Below, one piece after another: positions 10,401 through 16,062 of a stretch of 28,928 nt of DNA. The position numbers and the translations under genes are program-made. The stretch spans positions 1-28,928 of IMG/VR virus record IMGVR_UViG_3300031687_001562. The stretch is one strand, 5' to 3'. The notes beneath the pieces are model-generated. The model made no database searches. It saw only the letters and a list, made by a program, of their open reading frames with translations, and was not told the DNA's origin. Within the stretch, counting starts at the first letter, position 1, and each line of letters opens with the position of its first letter. This stretch comes from a virus.

Positions 10401-11804
10401 GAAAGAAAAAATGAAATATTCTCTGAGAAAAACATGAATAAACTCGAGGCTATATATGGTGAAGATTATAGAAGTGCCTTAGAAGATATACTATGGAGAA
10501 TGGAAAACGGTACGAATAGAACTACCGGTAAAAACAAACTAGTTAATAGTTGGATGAATTGGGTTAACAACTCTGTTGGTGCTATAATGTTCTTTAACAG
10601 TAGATCAGCTATACTTCAAACAATATCTATGATTAACTTCATAAACTGGTCTGATAATAATCCACTAAAAGCTGGTATGGCTTTTGCTAATCAACCACAA
10701 TTTTGGTCTGATTTTAGTATGATATTTAATTCAGACATGTTAAAACAAAGAAGATCTGGATTACAAAGTGATGTTAATGAAGCTGAAATAGCACAAGCTG
10801 TTGCTGGTAAAACAGATAAAGCTTCTGCTGCTATATCTTACTTATTGAAAAAAGGTTTCTTACCCACACAGATGGCAGATAGTTTTGCAATATCAATGGG
10901 TGGTGCTAGTTTCTTTAGAAATAGATTCAATACATATAAGAGTCAAGGTATGACAGAGGCTCAAGCTAAAGATAAAGCATTTGGTGATTTTGCTAAAACA
11001 TCAGAAGAATCACAACAATCTGCTGATCCTGCTTTAATATCACAACAACAGGCTGGACCGCTTGGTAGACTGATACTTGCGTTTCAAAACACACCAATGC
11101 AGTACGCTCGATTAATTAAAAAAGCTGTTCTAGACATTAAAAATGGTCGTGGAGATGTAAAGACTAATATATCCAAGATTATATATTATGGTGTAATTCA
11201 AAACATAATATTCTCAACATTACAATCAGGTTTATTTGCACTAGCTTTTGACGATGAAGAAGATGAGAAGCTAACACAGAAATTAGAAGATAAAAAGCTA
11301 AGAGCTTTAAACACATCTATTGATAGTTTATTAAGAGGTGGTGGTGTATATGGTGCTGGTATATCTACTATTAAAAATATGATACTTCAATTTAATGCTC
11401 AAAACGATAAGGATTATAGAGCAGACCATGCTTACACGATGATTGAAGCTATAAACTTATCTCCTCCTATTGGTAGTAAGGTTAGAAAAATTTATTCAGC
11501 AACACAAACATATAAATTCAATAAAAAAGTTATACCTGAAATGGGTATGAGTGTTGATAACCCAGCTTTTTTAGCTATAGCTAATGTGGTATCAGCTTCT
11601 ACTAATATTCCTTTAGATAGAGCTATAATGAAAGTTAATAACGTTATGGCTTCTTTAGATTCACAGAACAAAGCTTGGCAAAGAGTAGCTACATTTTTAG
11701 GCTGGAACACCTGGGATGTTGGTGTTAAGAACGAAGCTGTTGAAAAGGTTAAGGCTAGACTAAAGAAAACAAGTAATAAAAGAAAAACTAAATACAGAAA
11801 ATAA
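4467..11804 (+). CDS. Giant polyvalent/ejected virion protein with zincin-like and HAD domains, 2445 aa
   Basis: At 2445 residues this is by far the largest gene in the window. Visible parts in order: an Ala/Gly-rich hydrophobic stretch around residues 315-350, possibly membrane-active; a metallopeptidase-like signature HEFIH at 587-591 with a candidate third ligand E652; a HAD phosphatase-type segment at ~1601-1760 with DFDDT (nucleophile D1605), LTARP, a Lys in GKASAKAD and FADD; and a long helical C-terminal region with aromatic/hydrophobic stretches near 2238-2262. Four exact KFSK tetrapeptides (742-745, 1147-1150, 1592-1595, 1768-1771) fall at likely domain borders. Multi-domain phage 'polyvalent proteins', thought to enter the host with the DNA, have this organisation with short F-S linker motifs. 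Together with the preceding two genes it may form an ejection apparatus. Enzyme activities are inferred from motifs only. Confidence 0.75.
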   Translation: MEELYRQLYEKYSPGLSEEELNTKLQFASEQDPDEWVNAFYQKYTGSGPSEEQSNYISNYINQPKQPSNREKIMAKEEEPSFWDKYSPFAKADKLKSMNDALLDIDGEYNQEQINNIIKNNNNPQPISDFTKDFNKEIEDRRVQFKKDNNGEEPNAFEDTKMAFGAFKNHPKQALLTAYESLVQNTVSLYSGDARAVGISTAIAGANEFRKGKKGKISTKAVGFLGSMYSLAQGQVDAAYALDELIMEELGEGYTGKDLQGLMENKELFNKMRRASLIKGGTTAVVDKLAMKLTVKAGPLANRAIQQTIGKTAPGVVSKTLGIAGGAVAAVGVEGTAGAFAEAVGSVAKDTIGMGMTMDEALAALDGVELAGEFIGEGVVGGPVAAVQAAKDIGPSKYTLNGKEHGQADFMELTGGMTDEEIAQVDFDVTNNSAILDPLTKRRADGIIKNNLDTRVTDQGDRDTLFKLESELQELESKGSVTQSQKNEISNKKSEIKDITNTYFEKNKGLEENKQTTNQQVLKKAVGSDIAEAMGGNQEVLQYDEVVERFGEKAGRQAGFIDAETGKVIVNKTVAIDAGGNLNVAGHEFIHQALNARLNGKDKQASEAAQKAIESFKQKMAKDNADIHAMVLDNFKQLDYSNEEVSGVNADEYLAQLSDLMSKDKSIARKIQGKGRIESFIDSVKDLISDTLGIPKAELNFKTADDVTDFMIAHNKAFQTGKTDARFKKFTSKKIASTGKRKFSKVNLDGEGTLENKINALAGDAKTKAEFQGPNGNFGKVYEAIVFGDLDRLITNVNSTQRELVREELAIRLAGRPKTAKKIAELEAKGIDPLAGYDPAKAKLFKWFGSNIAQSKMVANKALFKDSENKGPSLDEAKKNAEGDSFATQIEDTTELLPDEILDKKLADERKAKQAPVKVKETLRRKMGFERNGDVHNKIKKAVSLNILRKMNIKRKPVKAEKLAGVEVDKDGKISETLDITDLRWQKEISRALGLDLQETMYDVMGRSTVDYTNFLDKFIVEAFEMMDQNLINNRYKDLVVKVVDRQGSTQSSLDKKVKSKTAGNALFEKLPKTKEELVEYFLKRGRKESLAQVLGTEFAHDATMEVLAEPEIMSKAEQVLVNKNNLKNQALTSLIAKQIGRDSKLKFSKVLDLDQKAEFVEKSQPFINLIKGFPVNRKNIINALAVQFPNWDAKTLNSFAGEIINPISRYLDPKLKNKGIKNKNIDPSTFIFESLNLKINKQNDNINKITGNKESFRDLFFNDDKQANVKENLKNYFLDSMSKEVIIDGKKTKVPITNDKEVIKVLQGLMLHKSHNTVGGKNFKKRYQSYSSAKDFYDNTFAFIPNVTVVGTKTKQGMSYAIHYKGVKVNFPPAVSQSTKLAVKGKRVNKAKAWWVENYNDYKESAKRNFDEVNRYLAYVAKIEDTSVKAMMIMSMKQGMGSMLKSAARVEYHYESNYKGELMFEHMVPTEKALFDLLSFHSGNKKYTLKQIQDQYVVAIIPKTMDNNINVIFNQDRLSSFDYITDDASLLYYNPATFGYTNMYAMKSVSGEGEVIGEQWSNFKGKINSKKNQQALNRLNKIQDIRNNNYKFSKTPDKGMSIFDFDDTLAQSNSMVGVKMPDGKKRKINATEFAIESADLEAAGATFDFSEFNKVIDGKKGPFFDLAQQINSKFGSKEIYVLTARPQEASYAIHAFLKGMGLNIPLENITGLEDGKASAKADWVIAKVADGYNNILFADDAIKNVKAVKEVLEIAEVKNDVRQAKLKFSKTLDENFNTILERKSGINKNEEYSKAAGKAAGLGKGKYKFWMPPSAEDFMGLMYNILPSGEAGNKSLKFLTQALIDPYWAGTRSLNAAKQALGNDFSALKKRFPKAFKSLLKDVGHKQYSNEQAIRVYLWNKAGFEIPGMSKVDIEKLSDIVRNNSNMRGFADLVGATTKLKEGYIKPGQDWVSGTIAYDYFSIAQKTNRKKFLASWIERKNEIFSEKNMNKLEAIYGEDYRSALEDILWRMENGTNRTTGKNKLVNSWMNWVNNSVGAIMFFNSRSAILQTISMINFINWSDNNPLKAGMAFANQPQFWSDFSMIFNSDMLKQRRSGLQSDVNEAEIAQAVAGKTDKASAAISYLLKKGFLPTQMADSFAISMGGASFFRNRFNTYKSQGMTEAQAKDKAFGDFAKTSEESQQSADPALISQQQAGPLGRLILAFQNTPMQYARLIKKAVLDIKNGRGDVKTNISKIIYYGVIQNIIFSTLQSGLFALAFDDEEDEKLTQKLEDKKLRALNTSIDSLLRGGGVYGAGISTIKNMILQFNAQNDKDYRADHAYTMIEAINLSPPIGSKVRKIYSATQTYKFNKKVIPEMGMSVDNPAFLAIANVVSASTNIPLDRAIMKVNNVMASLDSQNKAWQRVATFLGWNTWDVGVKNEAVEKVKARLKKTSNKRKTKYRK

Positions 11805-11806
11805 CT

Positions 11807-13000
11807 ATGAGAAAACTATTTACATTATTAGCGTTGATCGTGTATAGCAACGTAAGCGGTCAGTTTTTAAAGGAAGTTTATAACGACTTTTTAAAGTATG
11901 GAACAGTTTACGTAGCTGGAGATGTGAACAACCCTCAAACAGAGGTTAAAGAATATTTTGTTAGAACAGATCCTGCAGATTTTTATGGTATACCAGAAGT
12001 AATAGATGAAACAACATATCACCCTTATGACTATAGGTTTGGGTTTGGTATACGTAAACTAGCTAGATTTGGTTACGAAAGTAAACCAGGTAACTTTTGG
12101 ACAGGTAACGACAAGATAGAAAAACAAACAGCTTTATCAGCACCTACATCAGCTGTTAAAGGTTTAGAATACTTATTACATTGGGAAAAAGAAAGACAAA
12201 ATGGTGATGAGTTTACAAATAAAAGATTATTTATAAGACACACTGGTAAATATCATATTGTAAAACTAGAAGACAGAGAATCTGGTAACGTAGGTTTTGA
12301 ATATACTTCTGGTGAATTAAGAGCCAGGTTACCTATTGGTAAAAAGTTTAGTATATCAGCTGGAGCTATATATAGAACACACCAACAAGCTTATGGTTAT
12401 AATCCTATAGAGATATGGCTTAATGAAACTAAAATAGATGAGATCACTGGTCAAGAGGTAACCGCTAATCCATGGTACTCGTTAGGTTTTGAATATGGTT
12501 ATGATGACTGGTATTATCAGTCTAGTGATCAACTAGGTAATTTTAGATCTGATTGGTATTGGACAGATCCTGACGGAACCATAGTTGCTTGGACTGACGT
12601 TCAATTCAGAGATGAAGTATTTGGTGATCTTATGAATAGATTTAATAACGAGGCTCACGCTTTAATAGATGCTTTCGGTGAAGTTGCACCTATTATAGGT
12701 TTTGATTTTTATCATTATAAATCTAAGTTTTGGTTACATGCTTATGGTAACTGGATAATGCCTTATCACAAATACTTAACAGGTGACGAGGATGTTTCTT
12801 ATTTAAATAGAAACAATTGGGGTAAAGGTGGTTTAGCTGAAGATTCAAACCTAGAACAGTGGAGTGATTACCAAGCTGGATTAATGTTTGGTTGGAAAGT
12901 TAGTAAATCAATAGGTGTATTTATAGAAGGTGAATATACTAAGTTTTGGGACAGTAAGATATACAATAGTAATATAGGATTAAACTTCACATTTAGATAA
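11807..13000 (+). CDS. Secreted outer-membrane beta-barrel-like protein, 397 aa
   Basis: The N-terminus is a signal peptide: MRK, a hydrophobic core (LFTLLALIVYS) and a cleavage-type end NVSGQ, the Ala/Gly-Gln junction common in flavobacterial exported proteins. The mature part is rich in Tyr, Trp and Gly with alternating polar/hydrophobic strands (e.g. WYSLGFEYGY, KFWLHAYGNW, GVFIEGEYTKFW) and ends NIGLNFTFR, the aromatic-terminated last strand typical of outer-membrane barrels. It therefore should go to the host outer membrane or envelope during infection rather than to the cytoplasm. It starts 2 bases after the giant gene and is followed by membrane and lysis genes. Possible roles include superinfection exclusion, envelope disruption or a virion component; none is provable here. 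Confidence 0.65.
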   Translation: MRKLFTLLALIVYSNVSGQFLKEVYNDFLKYGTVYVAGDVNNPQTEVKEYFVRTDPADFYGIPEVIDETTYHPYDYRFGFGIRKLARFGYESKPGNFWTGNDKIEKQTALSAPTSAVKGLEYLLHWEKERQNGDEFTNKRLFIRHTGKYHIVKLEDRESGNVGFEYTSGELRARLPIGKKFSISAGAIYRTHQQAYGYNPIEIWLNETKIDEITGQEVTANPWYSLGFEYGYDDWYYQSSDQLGNFRSDWYWTDPDGTIVAWTDVQFRDEVFGDLMNRFNNEAHALIDAFGEVAPIIGFDFYHYKSKFWLHAYGNWIMPYHKYLTGDEDVSYLNRNNWGKGGLAEDSNLEQWSDYQAGLMFGWKVSKSIGVFIEGEYTKFWDSKIYNSNIGLNFTFR

Positions 13001-13001
13001 T

Positions 13002-13322
13002 ATGGCAAAGAATTTAGACGAAAATCATCAAATCGGTATAGATATAGATGGAGATGGTAAACCAGATTTTGGTTTATCATTAAAGACAATAGGCGCAATA
13101 ATATTTGCTATAATATCTTTAACAGGTGTTTGGCTAAGCTTAAAATCAGATATAGCTTTAGCTATGGAAATGCCTGAGCCCGCAATATCTAAAACAGAGT
13201 GGGAATTAAAAGACGAATTAATACGTAACACCATCATGGATACGCAAGACGATGTAGAAATGATATTAGAAAAGTTAGATAAACTAGACGAAAGAATATA
13301 CGACATACAAAAAAATAGATAA
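13002..13322 (+). CDS. Single-pass membrane protein with Asp-rich calcium-loop-like motif, 106 aa
   Basis: Residues ~12-20 read DIDGDGKPDFG, the DxDxDG pattern of calcium-binding loops (EF-hand or dockerin type), although the usual Glu at loop position 12 is replaced by Leu. A single hydrophobic helix follows at once (TIGAIIFAIISLTGVWLSL, ~28-46). The rest is a charged, probably coiled-coil tail (DVEMILEKLDKLDERIYDIQ). There is no signal peptide. The position among export and lysis genes and the short N-terminus/one helix/coiled tail build fit a holin- or spanin-like membrane partner, but no family is recognised. It overlaps neither neighbour and is spaced by 1-2 bases from both. Confidence 0.65.
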   Translation: MAKNLDENHQIGIDIDGDGKPDFGLSLKTIGAIIFAIISLTGVWLSLKSDIALAMEMPEPAISKTEWELKDELIRNTIMDTQDDVEMILEKLDKLDERIYDIQKNR

Positions 13323-13324
13323 CC

Positions 13325-13741
13325 ATGAAGCAATTTATTTTAATATTAATATTAATACCTTTTATATCATATACACAATCGGATGTTCCTGATGAATATT
13401 GGATAGATGATTCTAATTTTCAAGAAGCTATAGAGGGTAAACACGCTTTTGGCGATGATGATCACGACACTATAGTTATAGAATTTTGGGCTAAATTTAA
13501 TGATGTAAATTGTTTTGCTGATTGGAGCAAAATTGAAAATGCTAAATACTACAGAGTTGATATAAGTAAAGCTCCTTTAGCTAAAAAAGAATATAGAATA
13601 CGTATGGCACCAACTTTATTAATATTTAAAGACGGTGAGAAAGAAGCAACATTTAAAGCAGGTTTAGATTTACTACTACCTACAGATTTAAAGGAAATAC
13701 AAGAAACAATAAACGAAATTAACACAGCAAATAGATTTTAA
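13325..13741 (+). CDS. Secreted thioredoxin-fold protein with degenerate active site, 138 aa
   Basis: A signal peptide (MKQFILILILIPFISYTQS) is followed by a thioredoxin-like fold: strand IVIEFWAKF, then a helix, strand YYRVDIS, the cis-Pro strand MAPTLLIFKDG and the final GEKEATFKAG hairpin. The place where thioredoxins carry WCGPC reads WAKFNDVNC, so only one Cys remains and the redox CxxC is lost. It should be exported to the periplasm but is unlikely to be a normal dithiol oxidoreductase; binding or a monothiol role is possible. It lies in the lysis/export cluster, 2 bases after the membrane protein and 2 bases before a tiny ORF. Confidence 0.7.
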   Translation: MKQFILILILIPFISYTQSDVPDEYWIDDSNFQEAIEGKHAFGDDDHDTIVIEFWAKFNDVNCFADWSKIENAKYYRVDISKAPLAKKEYRIRMAPTLLIFKDGEKEATFKAGLDLLLPTDLKEIQETINEINTANRF

Positions 13742-13743
13742 TT

Positions 13744-13824
13744 ATGAAAGAAAAAATACAGAAATTAGTAGACAAATTTTGGGACTGGGTAATATCAACA
13801 AAGAAAAAACATGAATCTAAGTAA
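13744..13824 (+). CDS. 26-aa basic Trp-containing peptide
   Basis: A short ORF encoding MKEKIQKLVDKF, then WDWVISTKKKHESK. It begins 2 bases after the thioredoxin-like stop and its last 14 bases overlap the start of the endolysin gene, so it fills what would otherwise be the only 69-base gap in this stretch and could couple translation to the endolysin. The peptide is an amphipathic helix with a WDW belt and a lysine tail, which would suit membrane association. No family is recognised. Tight packing and the AT-rich context before its ATG are the main evidence. Confidence 0.5.
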   Translation: MKEKIQKLVDKFWDWVISTKKKHESK

Positions 13825-14275
13825 ACACGTATCGTACAAAGAAGGAACTTATAGTGTAACAGCAAATAGGCTAGGTTTAAAGAATGATCCTACAGAGGAG
13901 CATTTAAAAAACATGAAGCTAATATGCGAAAAAGTATTTGAACCTCTTAGAGGTCACGTAATGCACCCTATAAAGATAAATTCTTTCTATCGTGGAACAT
14001 CTTTAAACAAAGCTATTGGCGGAAGCTTGTCTTCACAACATTGTAAAGGCCAAGCAATGGACATAGATGATTCATACGGTAATGCTACTAATGCTTACAT
14101 GTATAAATGGATCAAAGAAAATTTAGATTTTGATCAAATGATATGGGAGTTTGGTAACGATAAGAATCCAGACTGGGTTCACGTTAGTTTCGTTAACGAA
14201 GGAGAGAATAGAAATAGATGCTTGAAAGCTTATAGAAAAGAGGGATCAAGAAAAACTTATTATAAAATTATATAA
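13811..14275 (+). CDS. M15-family peptidase, probable endolysin, 154 aa
   Basis: Shows the zinc-site signature of M15A (D-Ala-D-Ala carboxypeptidase/VanY-type and phage endolysin) peptidases: SQHCKGQAMDID with H77 and D84, and DWVHVSF with H124; E113 in IWEFG is the likely catalytic base. Upstream, KINSFYRGTSLNKAIGG matches the conserved region that precedes the zinc His in this family. The length is normal for a single catalytic domain. There is no signal peptide, so export would need a holin or partner; small membrane proteins on both sides are candidates. Predicted role: cleavage of peptidoglycan cross-bridge peptides at lysis. The start ATG lies inside the preceding 26-aa ORF. Confidence 0.85.
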   Translation: MNLSKHVSYKEGTYSVTANRLGLKNDPTEEHLKNMKLICEKVFEPLRGHVMHPIKINSFYRGTSLNKAIGGSLSSQHCKGQAMDIDDSYGNATNAYMYKWIKENLDFDQMIWEFGNDKNPDWVHVSFVNEGENRNRCLKAYRKEGSRKTYYKII

Positions 14276-14276
14276 A

Positions 14277-14696
14277 ATGAAAAACAAAGACAAAAGATTT
14301 TTAGTTAGATGCGCAGGAATAGGATTTTTTTTAGCACTACTAGTTGGGTGTGGAACTTACGTAAAACAGCCTGTTGCTAGTCACATAGTTGCGGTAACAA
14401 TAGAAGGAGATACTATCTTAGTTGCTATTGATAAGATTAGACCTAACATGTACCATAGCTATTATCCTGTTTACAGTAACTACTACAGACCTTATTATCA
14501 TAACAACCATAATTACGGTAATTATCAGTTTAGATACTCTGACAATAGAGGAACTAGAGGAACTGGTGGAACTAGTAATAACAACAATAACAATAATAAT
14601 AATAATAATAACAATAACAACAAGCCTGTCGTTAAACCAGTACCTAATATGCCTAAGAGTCAAGGTGGTACTGTAAAAGACCCAGGTAGAAAATAA
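14277..14696 (+). CDS. Lipoprotein with Tyr/His/Asn-rich body and poly-Asn run, 139 aa
   Basis: A lipoprotein signal peptide is clear: basic MKNKDKRFLVR, hydrophobic AGIGFFLAL, lipobox LVGC with C25 as the lipidated residue. The mature part contains a Tyr/His/Asn-rich stretch (MYHSYYPVYSNYYRPYYHNN), an RGT repeat and 15 consecutive Asn residues encoded by a mixed AAT/AAC tract, then a basic Pro-rich tail. Placed 1 base after the endolysin, it could be an outer-membrane spanin subunit (Rz1-like lipoproteins are small and low-complexity) or another envelope factor; Rz1 proteins are usually Pro-rich and shorter, so the assignment is uncertain. Confidence 0.7.
   Translation: MKNKDKRFLVRCAGIGFFLALLVGCGTYVKQPVASHIVAVTIEGDTILVAIDKIRPNMYHSYYPVYSNYYRPYYHNNHNYGNYQFRYSDNRGTRGTGGTSNNNNNNNNNNNNNNNKPVVKPVPNMPKSQGGTVKDPGRK
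14577..14621 (+). repeat. AAT/AAC trinucleotide tract encoding 15 Asn
   Basis: Fifteen successive AAT or AAC codons inside the lipoprotein gene. Because both codons are interspersed rather than one being purely repeated, the tract seems held at the protein level as poly-Asn, although slippage in the central AAT run (about 14592-14610) is possible. It produces long shadow reading frames on both strands. Confidence 0.9.
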
Positions 14697-14702
14697 TTAA
14701 TC

Positions 14703-14882
14703 ATGGAAAGTGCATACACTCAACAAGGATGTGGACCACAAAAATTAGGGTCATCATTTAAAAAGAAAATGAAATGCTGGAAAGGTTACAAAGCCGTAGG
14801 TAAAAAGAAATCACCTAGTGGTAAAAAAACCAAAGGAGGTAAGGCTAAGATGGTTAACAATTGTGTTAAAATTAAAAAGTAA
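14703..14882 (+). CDS. Small Lys/Cys-rich protein, 59 aa
   Basis: A 59-residue ORF starting MESAYTQQGCGPQKLGSSF and ending MVNNCVKIKK. The centre is a strongly basic KKMKCWKGYKAVGKKK and GKKTKGGKAK region; there are three Cys (10, 25, 54). It starts 6 bases after the lipoprotein and its TAA shares a base with the next ATG (TAATG), indicating translational coupling to the next small basic protein. No family recognised. The charge suggests nucleic-acid or virion packaging binding. Confidence rests on packing and coupling. Confidence 0.6.
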   Translation: MESAYTQQGCGPQKLGSSFKKKMKCWKGYKAVGKKKSPSGKKTKGGKAKMVNNCVKIKK

Positions 14883-15169
14883 TGTTTGAACTACCGGAAT
14901 CAGCTTTTTTAAAAAAGAAAGGTAAGATAAGGAAAACCACTAAGGGTAAGGGAAGAAATTTCAGAACTAAGGAGGAAGGAGCAGGAATGACTGCTAAAGG
15001 AGTTAAAGCATATAGAAAGAAAAACCCTGGTAGTAAATTAAAAACTGCAGTCACAGGTAAGGTTAAACCAGGTAGTAAAGCGGCTGGAAGAAGAAAATCG
15101 TTCTGCGCTAGATCAAAAGGTTGGACAGGTGAAAGAGGTAAAGCTGCTAGACGCAGATGGAAATGTTAA
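14882..15169 (+). CDS. Highly basic 95-aa protein of a phage-associated unknown family
   Basis: A 95-residue, Lys/Arg/Gly-rich protein. The core GMTAKGVKAYRKKNPGSKLK, then TAVTGKVKPGSKAAGRRKSFCARSKGW and the terminal RRRWKC match, as I recall, a short domain of unknown function seen in many phage and giant-virus proteins (a 'GVSAKG…N.GSNLK…V……A.RRKSFCAR…RW.C' pattern). The two Cys and the Arg-rich end are part of that pattern. It may bind DNA or be a minor virion protein, but no function is established. Its start overlaps the preceding stop by one base. Confidence 0.7.
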   Translation: MFELPESAFLKKKGKIRKTTKGKGRNFRTKEEGAGMTAKGVKAYRKKNPGSKLKTAVTGKVKPGSKAAGRRKSFCARSKGWTGERGKAARRRWKC

Positions 15170-15170
15170 T

Positions 15171-15293
15171 ATGAAGTTTTTTGATTTAAACAATAACGGT
15201 AAATACGATTGGTGGGAATATATCTTACCTATTTTATTGTTATTATGTGTAGAAATTATAGCTGAACTTGTAGCTAAATCTTTGATACCTTAG
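15171..15293 (+). CDS. 40-aa membrane protein with EF-hand-like loop
   Basis: The ORF encodes MKFFDLNNNGKYDWWEYI followed by a hydrophobic helix LPILLLLCVEIIAELVAK and a short end. Residues 5-16 form a complete 12-position EF-hand loop: D5, N7, N9, G10, D13 and E16 occupy positions 1, 3, 5, 6, 9 and 12. It starts 1 base after the basic protein, is the last rightward gene and overlaps the leftward sialyltransferase-like gene by 20 bases tail-to-tail. A holin or holin-modulator role is possible but unproven. Short length makes the call moderate, though the loop plus helix are unlikely to be chance. Confidence 0.6.
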   Translation: MKFFDLNNNGKYDWWEYILPILLLLCVEIIAELVAKSLIP

Positions 15294-16062
15294 ATTTTTT
15301 AGGTGCAGCTTTTATAAGCTTCTCACCCTTCATCCAGCCATCATATTTTATTATACTAGAATTGGTGTCACTAATTAAGTGCCACTTAACTTCTCCTCTT
15401 CTTTCTAAGAAAGAAACATACTGTTGTTCCATATCTTTATCATGAGCTGACTTATCCATAACATAACATGGTAAATGCCAACTATGAGGATCAGCCATAC
15501 TTAAAGTACCTCTCTTGTCTCTTAGACCTGGTATATGTACTGTCTTTGCAAAAAAGTCGAAGCCTATAAGATCAATAGATTTATAGGTTTTTATTTTGTT
15601 TATAAACCAAAGTAATGTTATAAAACCAGCACTTGGTCTCAAGTCTTGTTTGAATAAGTTTTTACCAAACATACTCATAACCTCAACTAATTCTTCATCT
15701 GAATACATCTCTGTATAACTAGGAAAATTCTCTGGCAATCTATTCTCTAAGATCCAGTCTTTTAAACGAAAGTTTCCTCTACATCTATTTAAAAGAATCT
15801 TAGTATTTTTAAACTTACCCTTCTTAAACTTAGTTTTAGCAGTATTAAAGCACGGTGCTCTAAATTGACCCGTTGCCCATATATCACATTTAGTTCCTAT
15901 TGACTCTTCTTGTTCGGTTGTTGCTAATAAAGCTCTACCAAACCTAACAACAATATCGTAGGAATCTATAGTCTTACCAAGCTTATGCTTCATAATTTCT
16001 ACAGAATTACCTACGAATACTATTCTTTTATTTTTTACAGCTCGCTGTATACTTTCCACCAT
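15274..16062 (-). CDS. GT29 sialyltransferase-like glycosyltransferase, 262 aa
   Basis: Contains the sialylmotifs of GT29-type transferases. The L-motif region is VFVGNS (15-20) followed by LGKTIDSYDIVVRFG (28-42), close to the VVGNSG…G..ID..D.V.R.N pattern. The S-motif region is RPSAGFITL (142-150) with IDLIGFDFF (163-171). A VS-type H-x4-E is seen at H207-E212. The donor in characterised family members is CMP-sialic acid; what this phage enzyme transfers and to what acceptor cannot be told. There is no signal or membrane anchor, so it acts in the cytoplasm. It is the last gene of the leftward arm, overlaps the upstream glycosyltransferase by 28 bases and follows cupin/dioxygenase and RNR genes. 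Confidence 0.75.
   Translation of the reverse strand: MVESIQRAVKNKRIVFVGNSVEIMKHKLGKTIDSYDIVVRFGRALLATTEQEESIGTKCDIWATGQFRAPCFNTAKTKFKKGKFKNTKILLNRCRGNFRLKDWILENRLPENFPSYTEMYSDEELVEVMSMFGKNLFKQDLRPSAGFITLLWFINKIKTYKSIDLIGFDFFAKTVHIPGLRDKRGTLSMADPHSWHLPCYVMDKSAHDKDMEQQYVSFLERRGEVKWHLISDTNSSIIKYDGWMKGEKLIKAAPKKSKVSKI

Noticed and set aside
14418-14676. Open frames on both strands over the lipoprotein gene rich in Ile/Val/Thr or Ser
   Set aside because: They arise from the AAT/AAC repeat read in other frames; low complexity with no start context or coupling.
15307-15320. Small inverted repeat AGCTT-TTAT-AAGCT near the arm junction as a terminator
   Set aside because: Only five AT-rich base pairs, inside a coding region, without a following T-run on the needed side; too weak to call.
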